In this document: piece by piece, positions 52,803 through 61,265 of the stretch | Position numbering within the stretch: position 1 is the first letter of the stretch | How the letters are laid out: every line of letters begins with the position of its first letter | Assembly: GCA_020072785.1 (NCBI GenBank) | Contig: JAIQGG010000002.1 | Location: 558,001 to 622,000, forward strand | Direction: 5' to 3' | DNA from: Terriglobia bacterium | GTDB lineage: Bacteria > Acidobacteriota > Terriglobia > Acidiferrales > UBA7541 | DNA length: 64,000 bases | The notes under the pieces: model-generated | What the model was told of the DNA's origin: nothing | What the model saw: only the letters and a program-made list of their open reading frames with translations | The model's database searches: none | Translations under genes and position numbers: made by a program

Positions 52803-53651
52803 ATGGAAAGCCCGGCAACACAAAACGTGCTCATCGTAGGCGTCGGAGGCCAGGGAGTTCTGCTGGCCAGCGACATCCTGGGAACCGTCTGTCTGGGGCG
52901 CGGTTATCAGGTCAAGAAGAGCGAAGTGCACGGCATGGCCAAGCGGGGTGGTGTGGTTTACAGCCATGTCCGCTACGGCACCCAAGTCCTTTCTCCGACG
53001 ATCGAACCGGGTACCAGCGATGTGCTTTTGGCTTTCGAGCCGGCCGAAGCCCTGCGCTGGAGCAAGTACGTAAAGCCGACCGGCACGGTGATCGTAAACA
53101 CCCAGAAGCGCATCCCCCCGGCCGCTTGTCAGGATCGCCGTCCCGACGCGCTCACGCGCTACCCGCGAGGGATTGAACAGACGCTGCGAAGCCAGATTGA
53201 GGATGTGCGGCGGTTCGATGCGGAATCGCTGGCCTTCGAATTGGGCGACCTCCGGATGTGCAATACCGTGCTTCTTGGCGCGCTCTCCCGGGTTTGCGAA
53301 TTTTCCGCCGAGGAATGGCTTTCCGCCATTGAAAAAAGCGTAAAGCCAAAAACCGCGGAAATGAACCGGCGCGCGTTCCTGGCTGGCCGCAGCGTGGAGT
53401 TTCCCTGTGCCGGGGAGCCGCAAGCCGAGGAGCCGCTCTTCGAGAGAAGGGAAGCGGCCCACGCCGAAGCTCCGTTCATTGAAATTCGGCAGAATTGGTG
53501 CAAGGGATGCGAAATCTGCGTGCGCATCTGCCCGCAGAACTGTCTGGCAATGAACGGCAGTAAACTTGCGGAAGTGGTCAAGGCCGAAACCTGTATCCGG
53601 TGCATGCTTTGTGAATGGTTATGCCCGGATCTGGCGGTCAGCGTCCACTAG
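52803..53651 (+). CDS. iorB: Indolepyruvate oxidoreductase beta subunit fused to a 2[4Fe-4S] ferredoxin
   Basis: A 282-residue protein. Residues about 8-200 are a normal IorB/gamma-type domain (VLIVGVGGQGVLLASDILG, EVHGMAKRGGVVYSHVR). Residues about 225-282 form an extra ferredoxin with NWCKGCEICVRICPQNCL and CIRCMLCEWLCPDLAV, the exact style of the KorD/PorD delta subunit. The kor genes that follow lack a separate delta subunit, so this domain may serve KorABC. ATG 52803 is chosen (GGAG four bases upstream); earlier in-frame codons would overlap iorA heavily. Confidence 0.9.
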   Translation: MESPATQNVLIVGVGGQGVLLASDILGTVCLGRGYQVKKSEVHGMAKRGGVVYSHVRYGTQVLSPTIEPGTSDVLLAFEPAEALRWSKYVKPTGTVIVNTQKRIPPAACQDRRPDALTRYPRGIEQTLRSQIEDVRRFDAESLAFELGDLRMCNTVLLGALSRVCEFSAEEWLSAIEKSVKPKTAEMNRRAFLAGRSVEFPCAGEPQAEEPLFERREAAHAEAPFIEIRQNWCKGCEICVRICPQNCLAMNGSKLAEVVKAETCIRCMLCEWLCPDLAVSVH

Positions 53652-53665
53652 TCACCGAGAGTCCC

Positions 53666-54820
53666 ATGGAGAAGATGACCAAACCAGTTCAATTGCTGCA
53701 GGGGAACATGGCTTGTGCGCGGGCGGCGATCGCCGCGGGATGCCGCTTCTATGGCGGCTACCCCATCAGTCCTTCCTCGGAAATCGCGGAAACCATGGCC
53801 AAGCTTCTCCCGCGGGCGGGCGGCAAGTTCATTCAAATGGAAGATGAGATTGCTTCCCTGGCCGCGGTCATCGGCGCGTCCCTGGCGGGCATGAAGGCCA
53901 TGACGGCCACCAGCGGTCCGGGGTTTTCCCTGATGCAGGAGCATATTGGTTTTGCCTGCTATACCGAAGTGCCTTGTGTTGTGGTGGACGTGATGCGGGG
54001 CGGCCCGAGCACCGGATTGCCCACCTCTCCTTCCCAGGCCGATGTCATGCAGGCGCGCTGGGGGACGCACGGCGACCATCCGGCAATCGCCCTGTGCGCC
54101 AGCTCGCCCAGCGAAGTCTACGAACTCACCGTGCGCGCATTCAATCTGGCCGAGCGGCTGCGCACGCCGGTGATCTTGCTCCTCGATGAAGTCGTAGCGC
54201 ACATGTACGAGAAGGTGGACCTGGGCCGCCTGGCCGGGCTTCCCGTGGAAAATCGCAGGAAACCAAACGGCTCGCCGGGGAAGCTGGAAGCCTATGCCGC
54301 CGGAGAGGATGGAGTACCAACGATGGCGCCTTTTGGAGAGGGCTATCGTTACCATGTGACCGGCCTGGCCCACGACTCGCGGGGATATCCGACGCAGGAT
54401 CCCGCAATTGTGGAGACGACGCAAAGGCGCTTGCAGCTGAAAGTGGACCGCTGCCGCAAGGAGATTGTCAGCTACGAGCTCCTGCAGTGCGAGGATGCCG
54501 AGGTAATCGTCTTTGCTTACGGAATTGTGGCCGCGGCGGCGCGACAGGCGGTGCGGCAGGCGCGGGAACGGGGGATTCGGGCGGGATTGTTTCGCGCCAT
54601 CACCTTGTGGCCGTTTCCGGGGGAAGAGTTAGTCGCCGCGGTGAAGCCCGCCACCCGCATCGTGGTGGCGGAAATGAATCTGGGGCAAATGGCGGGAGAA
54701 GTGGAGCGGGCGGTAGGAAAGAAGAAGGCGGTCAAGACCTGCTTGAAGGCGAACGGAGAAGCCATCACCCCCGATGAGATTTTTTCCGCACTGCAAGCCG
54801 AGGATGCCTGCCATGTTTGA
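53666..54820 (+). CDS. korA: 2-oxoacid:ferredoxin oxidoreductase, alpha subunit (KorA type)
   Basis: A 384-residue protein. It opens with LLQGNMACARAAIAAGCRFYGGYPISPSSEIAE and contains QMEDEIASLAAVIGASLAGMKAMTATSGPGFSLM and a MRGGPSTGLPT loop, all typical of the 2-oxoglutarate/2-oxoisovalerate oxidoreductase alpha subunit. ATG 53666 is used rather than upstream GTG codons that overlap iorB. The start of korB lies inside its last codons (8-bp overlap). The substrate is a 2-oxoacid yielding an acyl-CoA. Confidence 0.9.
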   Translation: MEKMTKPVQLLQGNMACARAAIAAGCRFYGGYPISPSSEIAETMAKLLPRAGGKFIQMEDEIASLAAVIGASLAGMKAMTATSGPGFSLMQEHIGFACYTEVPCVVVDVMRGGPSTGLPTSPSQADVMQARWGTHGDHPAIALCASSPSEVYELTVRAFNLAERLRTPVILLLDEVVAHMYEKVDLGRLAGLPVENRRKPNGSPGKLEAYAAGEDGVPTMAPFGEGYRYHVTGLAHDSRGYPTQDPAIVETTQRRLQLKVDRCRKEIVSYELLQCEDAEVIVFAYGIVAAAARQAVRQARERGIRAGLFRAITLWPFPGEELVAAVKPATRIVVAEMNLGQMAGEVERAVGKKKAVKTCLKANGEAITPDEIFSALQAEDACHV

Positions 54821-55631
54821 TATTCAAAAGTACCTGCGGTTGGAAATGTTCCCGCACATGCTCTGTCCGGGATGCGGACACGGCATTGTACTGGGAGCTC
54901 TGTTGCGGGCCATCGACTCCCTGAAGCTCAGTCAGGATGAAGTCGTGGTCGTTTCCGGGATTGGCTGTTCCAGCCGGCTCTCCGGCTATGTGGACTTTGA
55001 TACCCTGCACACGACGCACGGGAGGCCCCTGGCGTTTGCCACGGGCATCAAGATGGCGCGGCCGGAGCTCACCGTGATTGTCATCACGGGGGACGGCGAC
55101 GGCTTGTCTATTGGCGGCAACCACCTGATCCATGCGGCCCGGCGGAATGTGGGTCTGACTTGCCTGCTTCTGAACAATGAAATCTACGGAATGACGGGCG
55201 GTCAGGCTGCACCCACAACCCCCCAGGGAAAGAACAGTACTACGGGTCCAACGAGTCCCTTTGAGACTCCCTTTGATTCCTGCCGGCTGGTGGAGGCGGC
55301 GGGAGCCAGTTTTGTGGCGCGGGGCATCACCTATGAGCCGACTACACTGGAAAAACTGATCGTCGCCGCCATTCAGAATCCGGGGTTCTCTTTCCTGGAA
55401 ATCATCAGCGACTGTCCGGAATTCTTCGGGCGCTTCAACCGGATGGGCAACCCGGCGGATCAAATTCTCGCCCAGAAGCAGAACGTCGTGGATGCCAAGA
55501 CCGCGGCCACTCTGCCTCCGGAGAGACTCAAAGGAAAAATGCTGACGGGCATCCTGCATCACGAACCCCGGCCCGAATATGCGGCGAGTTACCAGGAGAG
55601 CTTCGCGCATCTGGGCGCACAGGCCCGGTGA
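54813..55631 (+). CDS. korB: 2-oxoacid:ferredoxin oxidoreductase, beta (ThDP) subunit
   Basis: A 272-residue ThDP-binding subunit: CPGCGHGIV near residue 20, GCSSRL near 55, and the Mg-ThDP motif GDGDGLSIGGNH near 95 followed by NNEIYGMTGGQ. ATG 54813 has GAGG nine bases upstream and overlaps the end of korA; earlier ATGs (54774, 54804) lack this spacing. It pairs with KorA and KorC. Confidence 0.9.
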   Translation: MFDIQKYLRLEMFPHMLCPGCGHGIVLGALLRAIDSLKLSQDEVVVVSGIGCSSRLSGYVDFDTLHTTHGRPLAFATGIKMARPELTVIVITGDGDGLSIGGNHLIHAARRNVGLTCLLLNNEIYGMTGGQAAPTTPQGKNSTTGPTSPFETPFDSCRLVEAAGASFVARGITYEPTTLEKLIVAAIQNPGFSFLEIISDCPEFFGRFNRMGNPADQILAQKQNVVDAKTAATLPPERLKGKMLTGILHHEPRPEYAASYQESFAHLGAQAR

Positions 55632-55637
55632 GGGGAT

Positions 55638-56207
55638 ATGGATCGCTACGAAATTCGACTGAGTGGAGAAGGCGGACAAGGTCTGGTCCTGGCGGGGGCC
55701 ATACTGGCCCAAGCAATGGGCATCCATTGCGGCAAGCATGTGGCTTATACCCAGTCGTACGGGCCGGAGTCCCGTGGTGGAGGCTGCCGCTCCGATCTGG
55801 TCATCAGCGATCAGCCCATTGATTATCCGATCTGCTCGCAACTGGACTTGCTTTTATGCCTGACGCAGAAGGCCTGCGACAAATATTGGGTCCAGCTCAA
55901 GAAAGGCGGGTTGCTCATCGTTGATTCGACGCGGGTGACCCGCTTGCCCTCCGGTTCGTTCGAAGTGGCCAGTGTCCCCATCTTGCAGACGGCCAGTGTC
56001 ACGCTGGGGCGGGAAGTCGTGGCCAACATGGTATGCCTCGGCGTGATCGCCAATCTTTCCGGCCTCATCCCCCGCGAGGCGCTCCAGAAAGCTCTTCTGG
56101 AAAGAATTCCCAAAGGGACCGAACAGATCAATCAGCGCGCGTTGGAAGCGGGATATGGACTAACCGGTGCTCTTACCCCCGCGCTGACACACGCACCTCT
56201 CCCGTAG
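55638..56207 (+). CDS. korC: 2-oxoacid:ferredoxin oxidoreductase, gamma subunit
   Basis: A 189-residue protein with the gamma-subunit CoA-domain motifs: IRLSGEGGQGLVLAGAILAQA at the start, then AYTQSYGPESRGGGCRSDLVIS near residue 40. It begins 6 bp after korB and ends the operon; the next gene is convergent. A delta (ferredoxin) gene is missing, consistent with the ferredoxin domain on IorB taking that role. Confidence 0.9.
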   Translation: MDRYEIRLSGEGGQGLVLAGAILAQAMGIHCGKHVAYTQSYGPESRGGGCRSDLVISDQPIDYPICSQLDLLLCLTQKACDKYWVQLKKGGLLIVDSTRVTRLPSGSFEVASVPILQTASVTLGREVVANMVCLGVIANLSGLIPREALQKALLERIPKGTEQINQRALEAGYGLTGALTPALTHAPLP

Positions 56208-56269
56208 TTCCGCCGGCCAAGATCGCCCTCCGTATTTACCGCGCGGCCCTCCCCCTCTTAATACCGCTC

Positions 56270-57031
56270 TTAATAGCGGGGCTCCCTTTTTTCGCGTTGC
56301 GCCAGCATGGCCTCTTTGTGGTTTTCCGAGGATACCGCCGCGATCTGGCTGATCATGTACTCTTCCAGAAAAGAGGCCCAGTCCAGTTTGAATGCCAGGT
56401 CGAGGAGCCGCTTGGACTGCCGCTGCCCTTCCGAGGCCGCCCGCAGGTAGACTTCCGTGATTTCCTCCACGCGGCGCTTGAAATCGGCGTCGGGAACCAG
56501 ATAATCCACCAGGCCCATGGTATGCGCTTCTCTTGCGTCAATGAAATCACCGGACAGGATGATGCGTTTGGCTCGTCCCAGGCCGATATAACGGGCCAGG
56601 CGATAGGTCCCCATTCCGGGAACGAGGCATTCCTTGACGGCCGTCAAGGCAAACTTCGTGTTCTCGGTAACAATTCGGATGTCGCTGGCCAGGGCCACCT
56701 GCATGCCGCCGCCGATGCAGTAACCGTGGATCGCGCTGATCACGATCTTATCCAGCAATTCCAAGGAGCGCAGGGCGCGCTCGACATCGCGAAACCACTC
56801 CAGGGGAAACCCGCCTTGCGAGAGAACCTTCAGGTCGATCCCGCTGGAAAATCCCCGTCCGGTTCCGGAAATGACCAGGACCCGCACTTGCTTCTCGCGG
56901 GCCAGCGCTTCCGTAATCTTCAGGAAATCCTGTGGCCAGGGTACGTTCATGGCATTGATGACTTCCGGACGATTGAAGGTTAGCTGCGCGACAGCGCCTT
57001 CAATCTTGCAGTGCATGGTGGTCAGTTCCAT
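56270..57031 (-). CDS. Enoyl-CoA hydratase/isomerase (crotonase) family protein lacking both catalytic glutamates
   Basis: A 253-residue crotonase-fold protein: SGTGRGFSSGIDL near residue 55, oxyanion-hole segment IHGYCIGGGMQ near 101-111. Aligning with rat mitochondrial hydratase, the position of Glu144 is Gln111 and that of Glu164 is Ala131; a nearby Glu134 exists. Ordinary hydration is therefore unlikely; an isomerase, ring-cleaving, decarboxylating or other crotonase reaction is possible. GAGGAG precedes the ATG. It is 55 bp downstream of PaaX gene 2 on the same strand. Confidence 0.85.
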   Translation of the reverse strand: MELTTMHCKIEGAVAQLTFNRPEVINAMNVPWPQDFLKITEALAREKQVRVLVISGTGRGFSSGIDLKVLSQGGFPLEWFRDVERALRSLELLDKIVISAIHGYCIGGGMQVALASDIRIVTENTKFALTAVKECLVPGMGTYRLARYIGLGRAKRIILSGDFIDAREAHTMGLVDYLVPDADFKRRVEEITEVYLRAASEGQRQSKRLLDLAFKLDWASFLEEYMISQIAAVSSENHKEAMLAQREKREPRY

Positions 57032-57086
57032 CGTCTGTCACTCCTCGTGGTTTTTAGCTTTCCTGTAAGTTCTCGGCAGGCCTGCG

Positions 57087-57974
57087 CTAGGTCAGTTCGA
57101 GCACACGATGCATAACCCTCTCGTGCCCCTTGCGCTTTTCCGCTTCCGTGTGAGGTGGACCTTGAAAATTCTCTTCGAAAAAGGCTAGAGCCCGTTCGGC
57201 CAGCAGGAAGTAACAGTCGCGAAAGACCCGCCAAGCGTCGTTGGCCAGCCAGCCTTCGGGCAGAAGTTCCGAAGGCAGTCCCGGGTCCAGATAGAGGAAT
57301 CTGCCATATTCATAGAGCAGCCGCATTTTGGAAGCGAAACACACATTGTCGGAGGGCGGGTGACCGGCGTTGAAGCGCGATTGGTAAGACCGCCACACGG
57401 GCTTCCACGCTCTGATGAAGTCGCGGTGGCACGCCTGCACGGCGCTCAGATCCCAGCATCTGGCGACCAGATCCGTGCCGGCCTGCGAGTTGACGTGTCG
57501 TGCTCGAAACAGGTTGACGTACTTATCGAGACGCCGCTCCGCGAGATGCTTGAGGGTAAGCTCCACCGCGGGTTTCGGTATGATCCAGCTGGCCGGGGTT
57601 AGCGAACCAAAGCCCAGCCAGATCAATTCCCGCCGCAGCCGCTCGCGATGCTGGCGCAGCTTTTCCGGCAGCGAATAGCTCAGGATTGTCCACTGGCCAT
57701 CCCACTTCTCGGCCCGGGGAGCAAAAATCCGGGGGGCGGCTTCTTCCACCCGGTCCCGGCCCATTTGCGTCAGCGCATAGTAGCTCTTCTTGTCAAACAC
57801 GGAACGCTCCAGCCAATCCTGCTGGGCCAGGCGGCAGAGGGCGGCACGTACGGCCACCGCAGAAAATCCCATCTCTTCGCAGAGCCGCAGCAGGCTCCGC
57901 ACGTGGATGGCGCCGCCGTAATGCTGGACGTAATCGAGATAGATCTCAAAAACAGCCCTGCGCGCCTTCACCAT
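57087..57974 (-). CDS. PaaX-family transcriptional regulator 2
   Basis: A 295-residue PaaX-type regulator. The winged helix starts at VKARRAVFEIYLDYVQHYGGAIHVRSLLRLCEEMGFSAVAVRAAL; the central domain starts WDGQWTILSYSLPE; the C-terminal domain contains LVARCWDLSAVQACHRDFI. AAGGAG lies five bases before ATG 57974. It is clearly closer to regulator 3 (63019) than to regulator 1. It is probably co-transcribed with the crotonase gene and diverges from the U32 protein genes. Confidence 0.9.
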   Translation of the reverse strand: MVKARRAVFEIYLDYVQHYGGAIHVRSLLRLCEEMGFSAVAVRAALCRLAQQDWLERSVFDKKSYYALTQMGRDRVEEAAPRIFAPRAEKWDGQWTILSYSLPEKLRQHRERLRRELIWLGFGSLTPASWIIPKPAVELTLKHLAERRLDKYVNLFRARHVNSQAGTDLVARCWDLSAVQACHRDFIRAWKPVWRSYQSRFNAGHPPSDNVCFASKMRLLYEYGRFLYLDPGLPSELLPEGWLANDAWRVFRDCYFLLAERALAFFEENFQGPPHTEAEKRKGHERVMHRVLELT

Positions 57975-58157
57975 GACTCTCCTTCAACGCGTGCAACACC
58001 AGCCGGCATTCCAGCTCCCGCGTGCCTCGCAGCATTCCAGTACCGGCACCGCAGAGAAGCTCCTTGACACGAAATGCTCGGAATTATATCGTTGCATTCC
58101 TCCACGTGTACACATAAAGTTTGTAACAAATTTGAGCAGGCTTGTGGGTGTGAAACG
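57975..58157. promoter_or_regulatory. Divergent control region between PaaX gene 2 and the U32 operon
   Basis: 183 bp. It contains TTGACA (58062-58067 area), the 8-bp palindrome GTGTACAC (58107-58114) and TTTGTAACAAA (58121-58131), a near-palindrome. TTTGTA also occurs in the arms of the repeat upstream of iorA, so shared PaaX-type recognition is possible. No experimental or comparative support is available. Confidence 0.4.
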
Positions 58158-59087
58158 ATGGAGTGGGCCATCCACCTCGGCGACGGCAGTCGGGCGAAAG
58201 ATTGGGGCGAACTTTTCCCTGGCCGGCCCCCGCGCTCGTGGGAATCTCCGCTACTGGAGTCTCCAGCAGCTGTTGCCCAATTGCTGGAGCGGGTGGCCGG
58301 CCGAATTTCCCCGCGGCGCGCCTATGTCGGGAACGAATTCTGCCAGAGCTTGATTCCCACGCCGGAGCATCTTTCCCGGATTTGCCGCACTCTCTGGAAG
58401 TCGGGCGTGGACATAACCTTTCTGACCCCTCCGGTCACGGATGAAGGCCTGAATAAATTGCGAATTTTATTTTCCTGGCTGGTCCGGCAGGAACACCCCA
58501 TCGAAGTTGTCTTCAACGACTGGGGCGCGCTGGAGCTGCTGCATCAGGAATTTCAAAAGCTGGACCCCGTTCGCGGCCGCCTCCTGAACAAAATTCTGCG
58601 CGATCCTCGTGTTACTCCTCTGTACAATTCGCCGGCTGCACCTGCGGGGATACGAGCCGCTTTGCAGCCAGGCAGTCTCGATACGCCGTTTCTGCAGCAC
58701 TTGATGAGCCGGTACGGAGTACGAACCGTGGAGTTGGACATCCTGGTGCTCAGCCCGGATGCGGACTTTCGCCACCTGCCCTTTGCAGTGTCTTTCTACT
58801 TTCCTTACGGTTTTGTTACGACAGGGCGGCAATGCATGACGGGTTCGCTCCGCCTGAAGACTGCCGGGCGATTTCAGCCCGGCCTCTCCTGCCAGCGTGA
58901 GTGCCGGCTGTACCTCACGGAACATCGGTTTTCCGGTACCACGCTGGAGACCAATGGAACATTGTTTTTTCAGCGCGGAAACACGTTTTTTTATTGCCCC
59001 CAGCCAGATGTGCTCGAGAATTTCTTGGAACGGGCTGAGAAAAATGGGGTGAGCCGTGTGGTGTATGAACCTGGCTTGCCCATGTGA
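58158..59087 (+). CDS. U32-family Fe-S protein, UbiV-like
   Basis: A 309-residue protein of the peptidase-U32 superfamily. Cysteines are placed as in UbiV: Cys62 in AYVGNEFCQSL (compare the single N-terminal cysteine of UbiV) and Cys226, Cys245 and Cys249 (C-x18-C-x3-C); E. coli UbiV uses Cys39, 180, 193 and 197 for its 4Fe-4S cluster. UbiU/UbiV perform oxygen-independent ring hydroxylation in ubiquinone synthesis. ATG 58158 is chosen because homology begins there; an upstream ATG at 58074 is possible. It lies 4 bp before its probable partner. Confidence 0.7.
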   Translation: MEWAIHLGDGSRAKDWGELFPGRPPRSWESPLLESPAAVAQLLERVAGRISPRRAYVGNEFCQSLIPTPEHLSRICRTLWKSGVDITFLTPPVTDEGLNKLRILFSWLVRQEHPIEVVFNDWGALELLHQEFQKLDPVRGRLLNKILRDPRVTPLYNSPAAPAGIRAALQPGSLDTPFLQHLMSRYGVRTVELDILVLSPDADFRHLPFAVSFYFPYGFVTTGRQCMTGSLRLKTAGRFQPGLSCQRECRLYLTEHRFSGTTLETNGTLFFQRGNTFFYCPQPDVLENFLERAEKNGVSRVVYEPGLPM

Positions 59088-59091
59088 GTGG

Positions 59092-60108
59092 ATGATGAAA
59101 ATCCTGGCGCCTTTGAATTCCCCTGACGAGACGCAGATGCTCCTGGCCAACGGCGCCGAGGAGCTCTATTGCGGACTGGTGCCCGAGGAATGGGTGGCCC
59201 GCAACACCGGTGCCCTCTGGTTGAACCGGCGCAGCCCGGCGGGTGGCAACCTGCGCAGTTTTTCCGATCTCGCGCGAGTGGTTGAAGAGGCCCATGCGTG
59301 GTCCGTTCCCGTCTTCGTGACTCTGAACGCGCAGGGCTACACGGCGGGACAATTGCCCCAGGTCCTGGAGCTGGCCCGCCGTTATGTCGAAGAAGCCCGC
59401 GTCGATGCTTTGATCGTGTCCGATCCGGCACTAATCGTGGCCTTGGCAGAAGAGAGCCTGGCCTGTGCCCTGCATCTCAGCTCTATTGCTGCGTCCTTGA
59501 ATGTGGGAGCCATCCGCTTCTTCCGCTCCTTGGGTATCCGCCGTGTCATTCTGCCGCGTTCTGTGACCTTGGGGGAAATCAGGCAAATGTCCTCCAGTGT
59601 CGGTCCGGAAGTTGAGCTCGAAGCATTTATTCTGAACGATGGATGCATTTTCGAGGAAGGGAACTGCCTCACCACGCATCATCACTCCGTCGGCGCATTC
59701 TGCACCGGCCTGGCCCGGATGGATTCTCGGCCGGTAAAGATTTCCGGAGCCCCCTGGCTTCCCGGGGAGAAGGAAATCGTCGACGCGCTCCTCGAAGAGT
59801 TTCATCAGCAAATCCATATGCTTACCAATGCCGATGCCACCCAGGCAGCAGGACTCCCCGGGCCCTGCGGGCTATGTGCGATTCCCTTCTTTCAGCGTGC
59901 CGGTATCTCCTCTCTCAAGATTGTCGGACGCGAAGCCTCCGCCTTGCGAAAGTTGATGAGCCTGAAACTGGTGCGGGCCGTTGTAGATAAGGTGCGGCGC
60001 GGGATTCCCGAAGCGGCCGTGCAGCAATATGCGCAGGCCCTTCGCGGCGGAGCGTCAGCGTGCGTCCCAGGCAAAATGTGCTATTACGACCTTGGAGAAA
60101 CTGCATGA
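59092..60108 (+). CDS. U32-family Fe-S protein, UbiU-like
   Basis: A 338-residue U32-superfamily protein. The N-terminal strand LAPLNSPDETQMLLANGAEELYCGL is typical. The cluster-binding cysteines are Cys185 and Cys192 (C-x6-C, the spacing in UbiU), then Cys204 and Cys259 in LPGPCGLC. ATG 59092 or 59095 starts just after the upstream gene's stop. With the UbiV-like protein it probably forms a heterodimer. The pathway is unknown; Acidobacteriota generally use menaquinone, so ubiquinone synthesis is not expected. The stop overlaps the next start. Confidence 0.78.
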   Translation: MMKILAPLNSPDETQMLLANGAEELYCGLVPEEWVARNTGALWLNRRSPAGGNLRSFSDLARVVEEAHAWSVPVFVTLNAQGYTAGQLPQVLELARRYVEEARVDALIVSDPALIVALAEESLACALHLSSIAASLNVGAIRFFRSLGIRRVILPRSVTLGEIRQMSSSVGPEVELEAFILNDGCIFEEGNCLTTHHHSVGAFCTGLARMDSRPVKISGAPWLPGEKEIVDALLEEFHQQIHMLTNADATQAAGLPGPCGLCAIPFFQRAGISSLKIVGREASALRKLMSLKLVRAVVDKVRRGIPEAAVQQYAQALRGGASACVPGKMCYYDLGETA

Positions 60109-61190
60109 AAAGGGGAACTGGAGACTATTCAACGGTGTTTGCCTTGCTGGCGGTGATGCTCACGTTCTTCTTCGTCTCCGCGGGGACGCCGGCGCAAGCG
60201 CAAGGACCGGAGTTGTACGCGGTCGCCATGCATCCTCGCTCCCTGCTCCTGTTCGACGGCAGCCGCGATGAAATTATCGGGGAGATCCAGACTCGCGGGC
60301 GCAATCCGAGAGAGGTTGTCCCGTCCCCGGATGGCAGGTTTGTGTATACGACCACAGAAGGGCGATCCCAGTTGGAGGTGATCGATCTGCAGACTCGCAA
60401 AGTGGAGCGGGTTTTCAACCTCGCGCCTCCAGGTTACCGGCTGACGATTTATGGAGTAGCGATCAACAGCAAGGGAGACCGGTTGTACCTGCACGTCAAA
60501 CTGGTGCGCGAACTGGTGGACGAGTACAAAGTGGATCCTCCCCAGATCTGGTCGCTGGACGTGCATACGGGAAAGAGCGAGAAAATCGTGGAAGTGCCGC
60601 AGGGCGTGGCCGCGCTGGTCATGACAAGAGACGGACGGCGCCTCATCGCGTGGGGGCGCGATCTCTATTACATTGATCTGGCCCAGGGCCGCATCATGGA
60701 AACAGTTCCTTTGTTCAACCGCAATCTGCCCGGCCAGGGACCGCTCGACACCCTGCCGCTGTTCATTGAATATGCGCGCAGCGGCGTCCTGAGCTGCCCG
60801 TATTACACGACGGATCCGATTCTCAAGAAGACTCTTTTTGGTTTGGCAAACCTCGATCTGAACACCGGCAAGTTGGATCTGGTAGAACTGGGCCCGGCCA
60901 TCCCGCTCTATTCGAGCGTGGTGTCTGGGGACCGCCAGCGGGCCTACGGGGTGATGAACCAGTTGGTGGCGGTGGACTTGCCTGCAGGAAGAGTCCTGAA
61001 TGTGCAGGATCTGGAGCGCACCCAGTACATCACCAATATCAGCCGGGACGGCAAGAAACTCTATGTTTCCGGTGCATCCTATTTCATCCATGTCTACGAT
61101 ACCGGGACATTGAAGTTGATCAAGACAATTAAACTGTCCGGTGATGCCAGCATCGCTTTCAGCGCCATACCAGCGGCCGCGGTGCATTGA
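60105..61190 (+). CDS. Secreted beta-propeller protein resembling quinohemoprotein amine dehydrogenase beta subunit / YncE
   Basis: A 361-residue protein with a signal peptide (FALLAVMLTFFFVSAGTPAQA). Repeated seven-bladed-propeller strands follow: VVPSPDGRFVYTTTEG, VAINSKGDRLYLHVK, VMTRDGRRLIAWGRD, VVSGDRQRAYGVMN, ISRDGKKLYVSG. The order and loop VRELVDEYKVDPPQIWSLD resemble QhpB. No QhpA, QhpC or QhpD gene is in the window. ATG overlaps the UbiU-like stop by four bases, so it is co-translated. It might bind a periplasmic redox partner. Confidence 0.7.
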   Translation: MKRGTGDYSTVFALLAVMLTFFFVSAGTPAQAQGPELYAVAMHPRSLLLFDGSRDEIIGEIQTRGRNPREVVPSPDGRFVYTTTEGRSQLEVIDLQTRKVERVFNLAPPGYRLTIYGVAINSKGDRLYLHVKLVRELVDEYKVDPPQIWSLDVHTGKSEKIVEVPQGVAALVMTRDGRRLIAWGRDLYYIDLAQGRIMETVPLFNRNLPGQGPLDTLPLFIEYARSGVLSCPYYTTDPILKKTLFGLANLDLNTGKLDLVELGPAIPLYSSVVSGDRQRAYGVMNQLVAVDLPAGRVLNVQDLERTQYITNISRDGKKLYVSGASYFIHVYDTGTLKLIKTIKLSGDASIAFSAIPAAAVH

Positions 61191-61265
61191 TGCGCGGCGT
61201 TTTCATCCTGGAAAGAAAGCCGCGGGGGAAAGAAGTAATAAATCTGCGTGCGGGATGAGCCAATT

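Noticed and set aside
60105-61190. Calling the propeller a true quinohemoprotein amine dehydrogenase subunit
   Set aside because: None of the other essential subunits or the radical-SAM maturation enzyme is present; only a structural resemblance is claimed.
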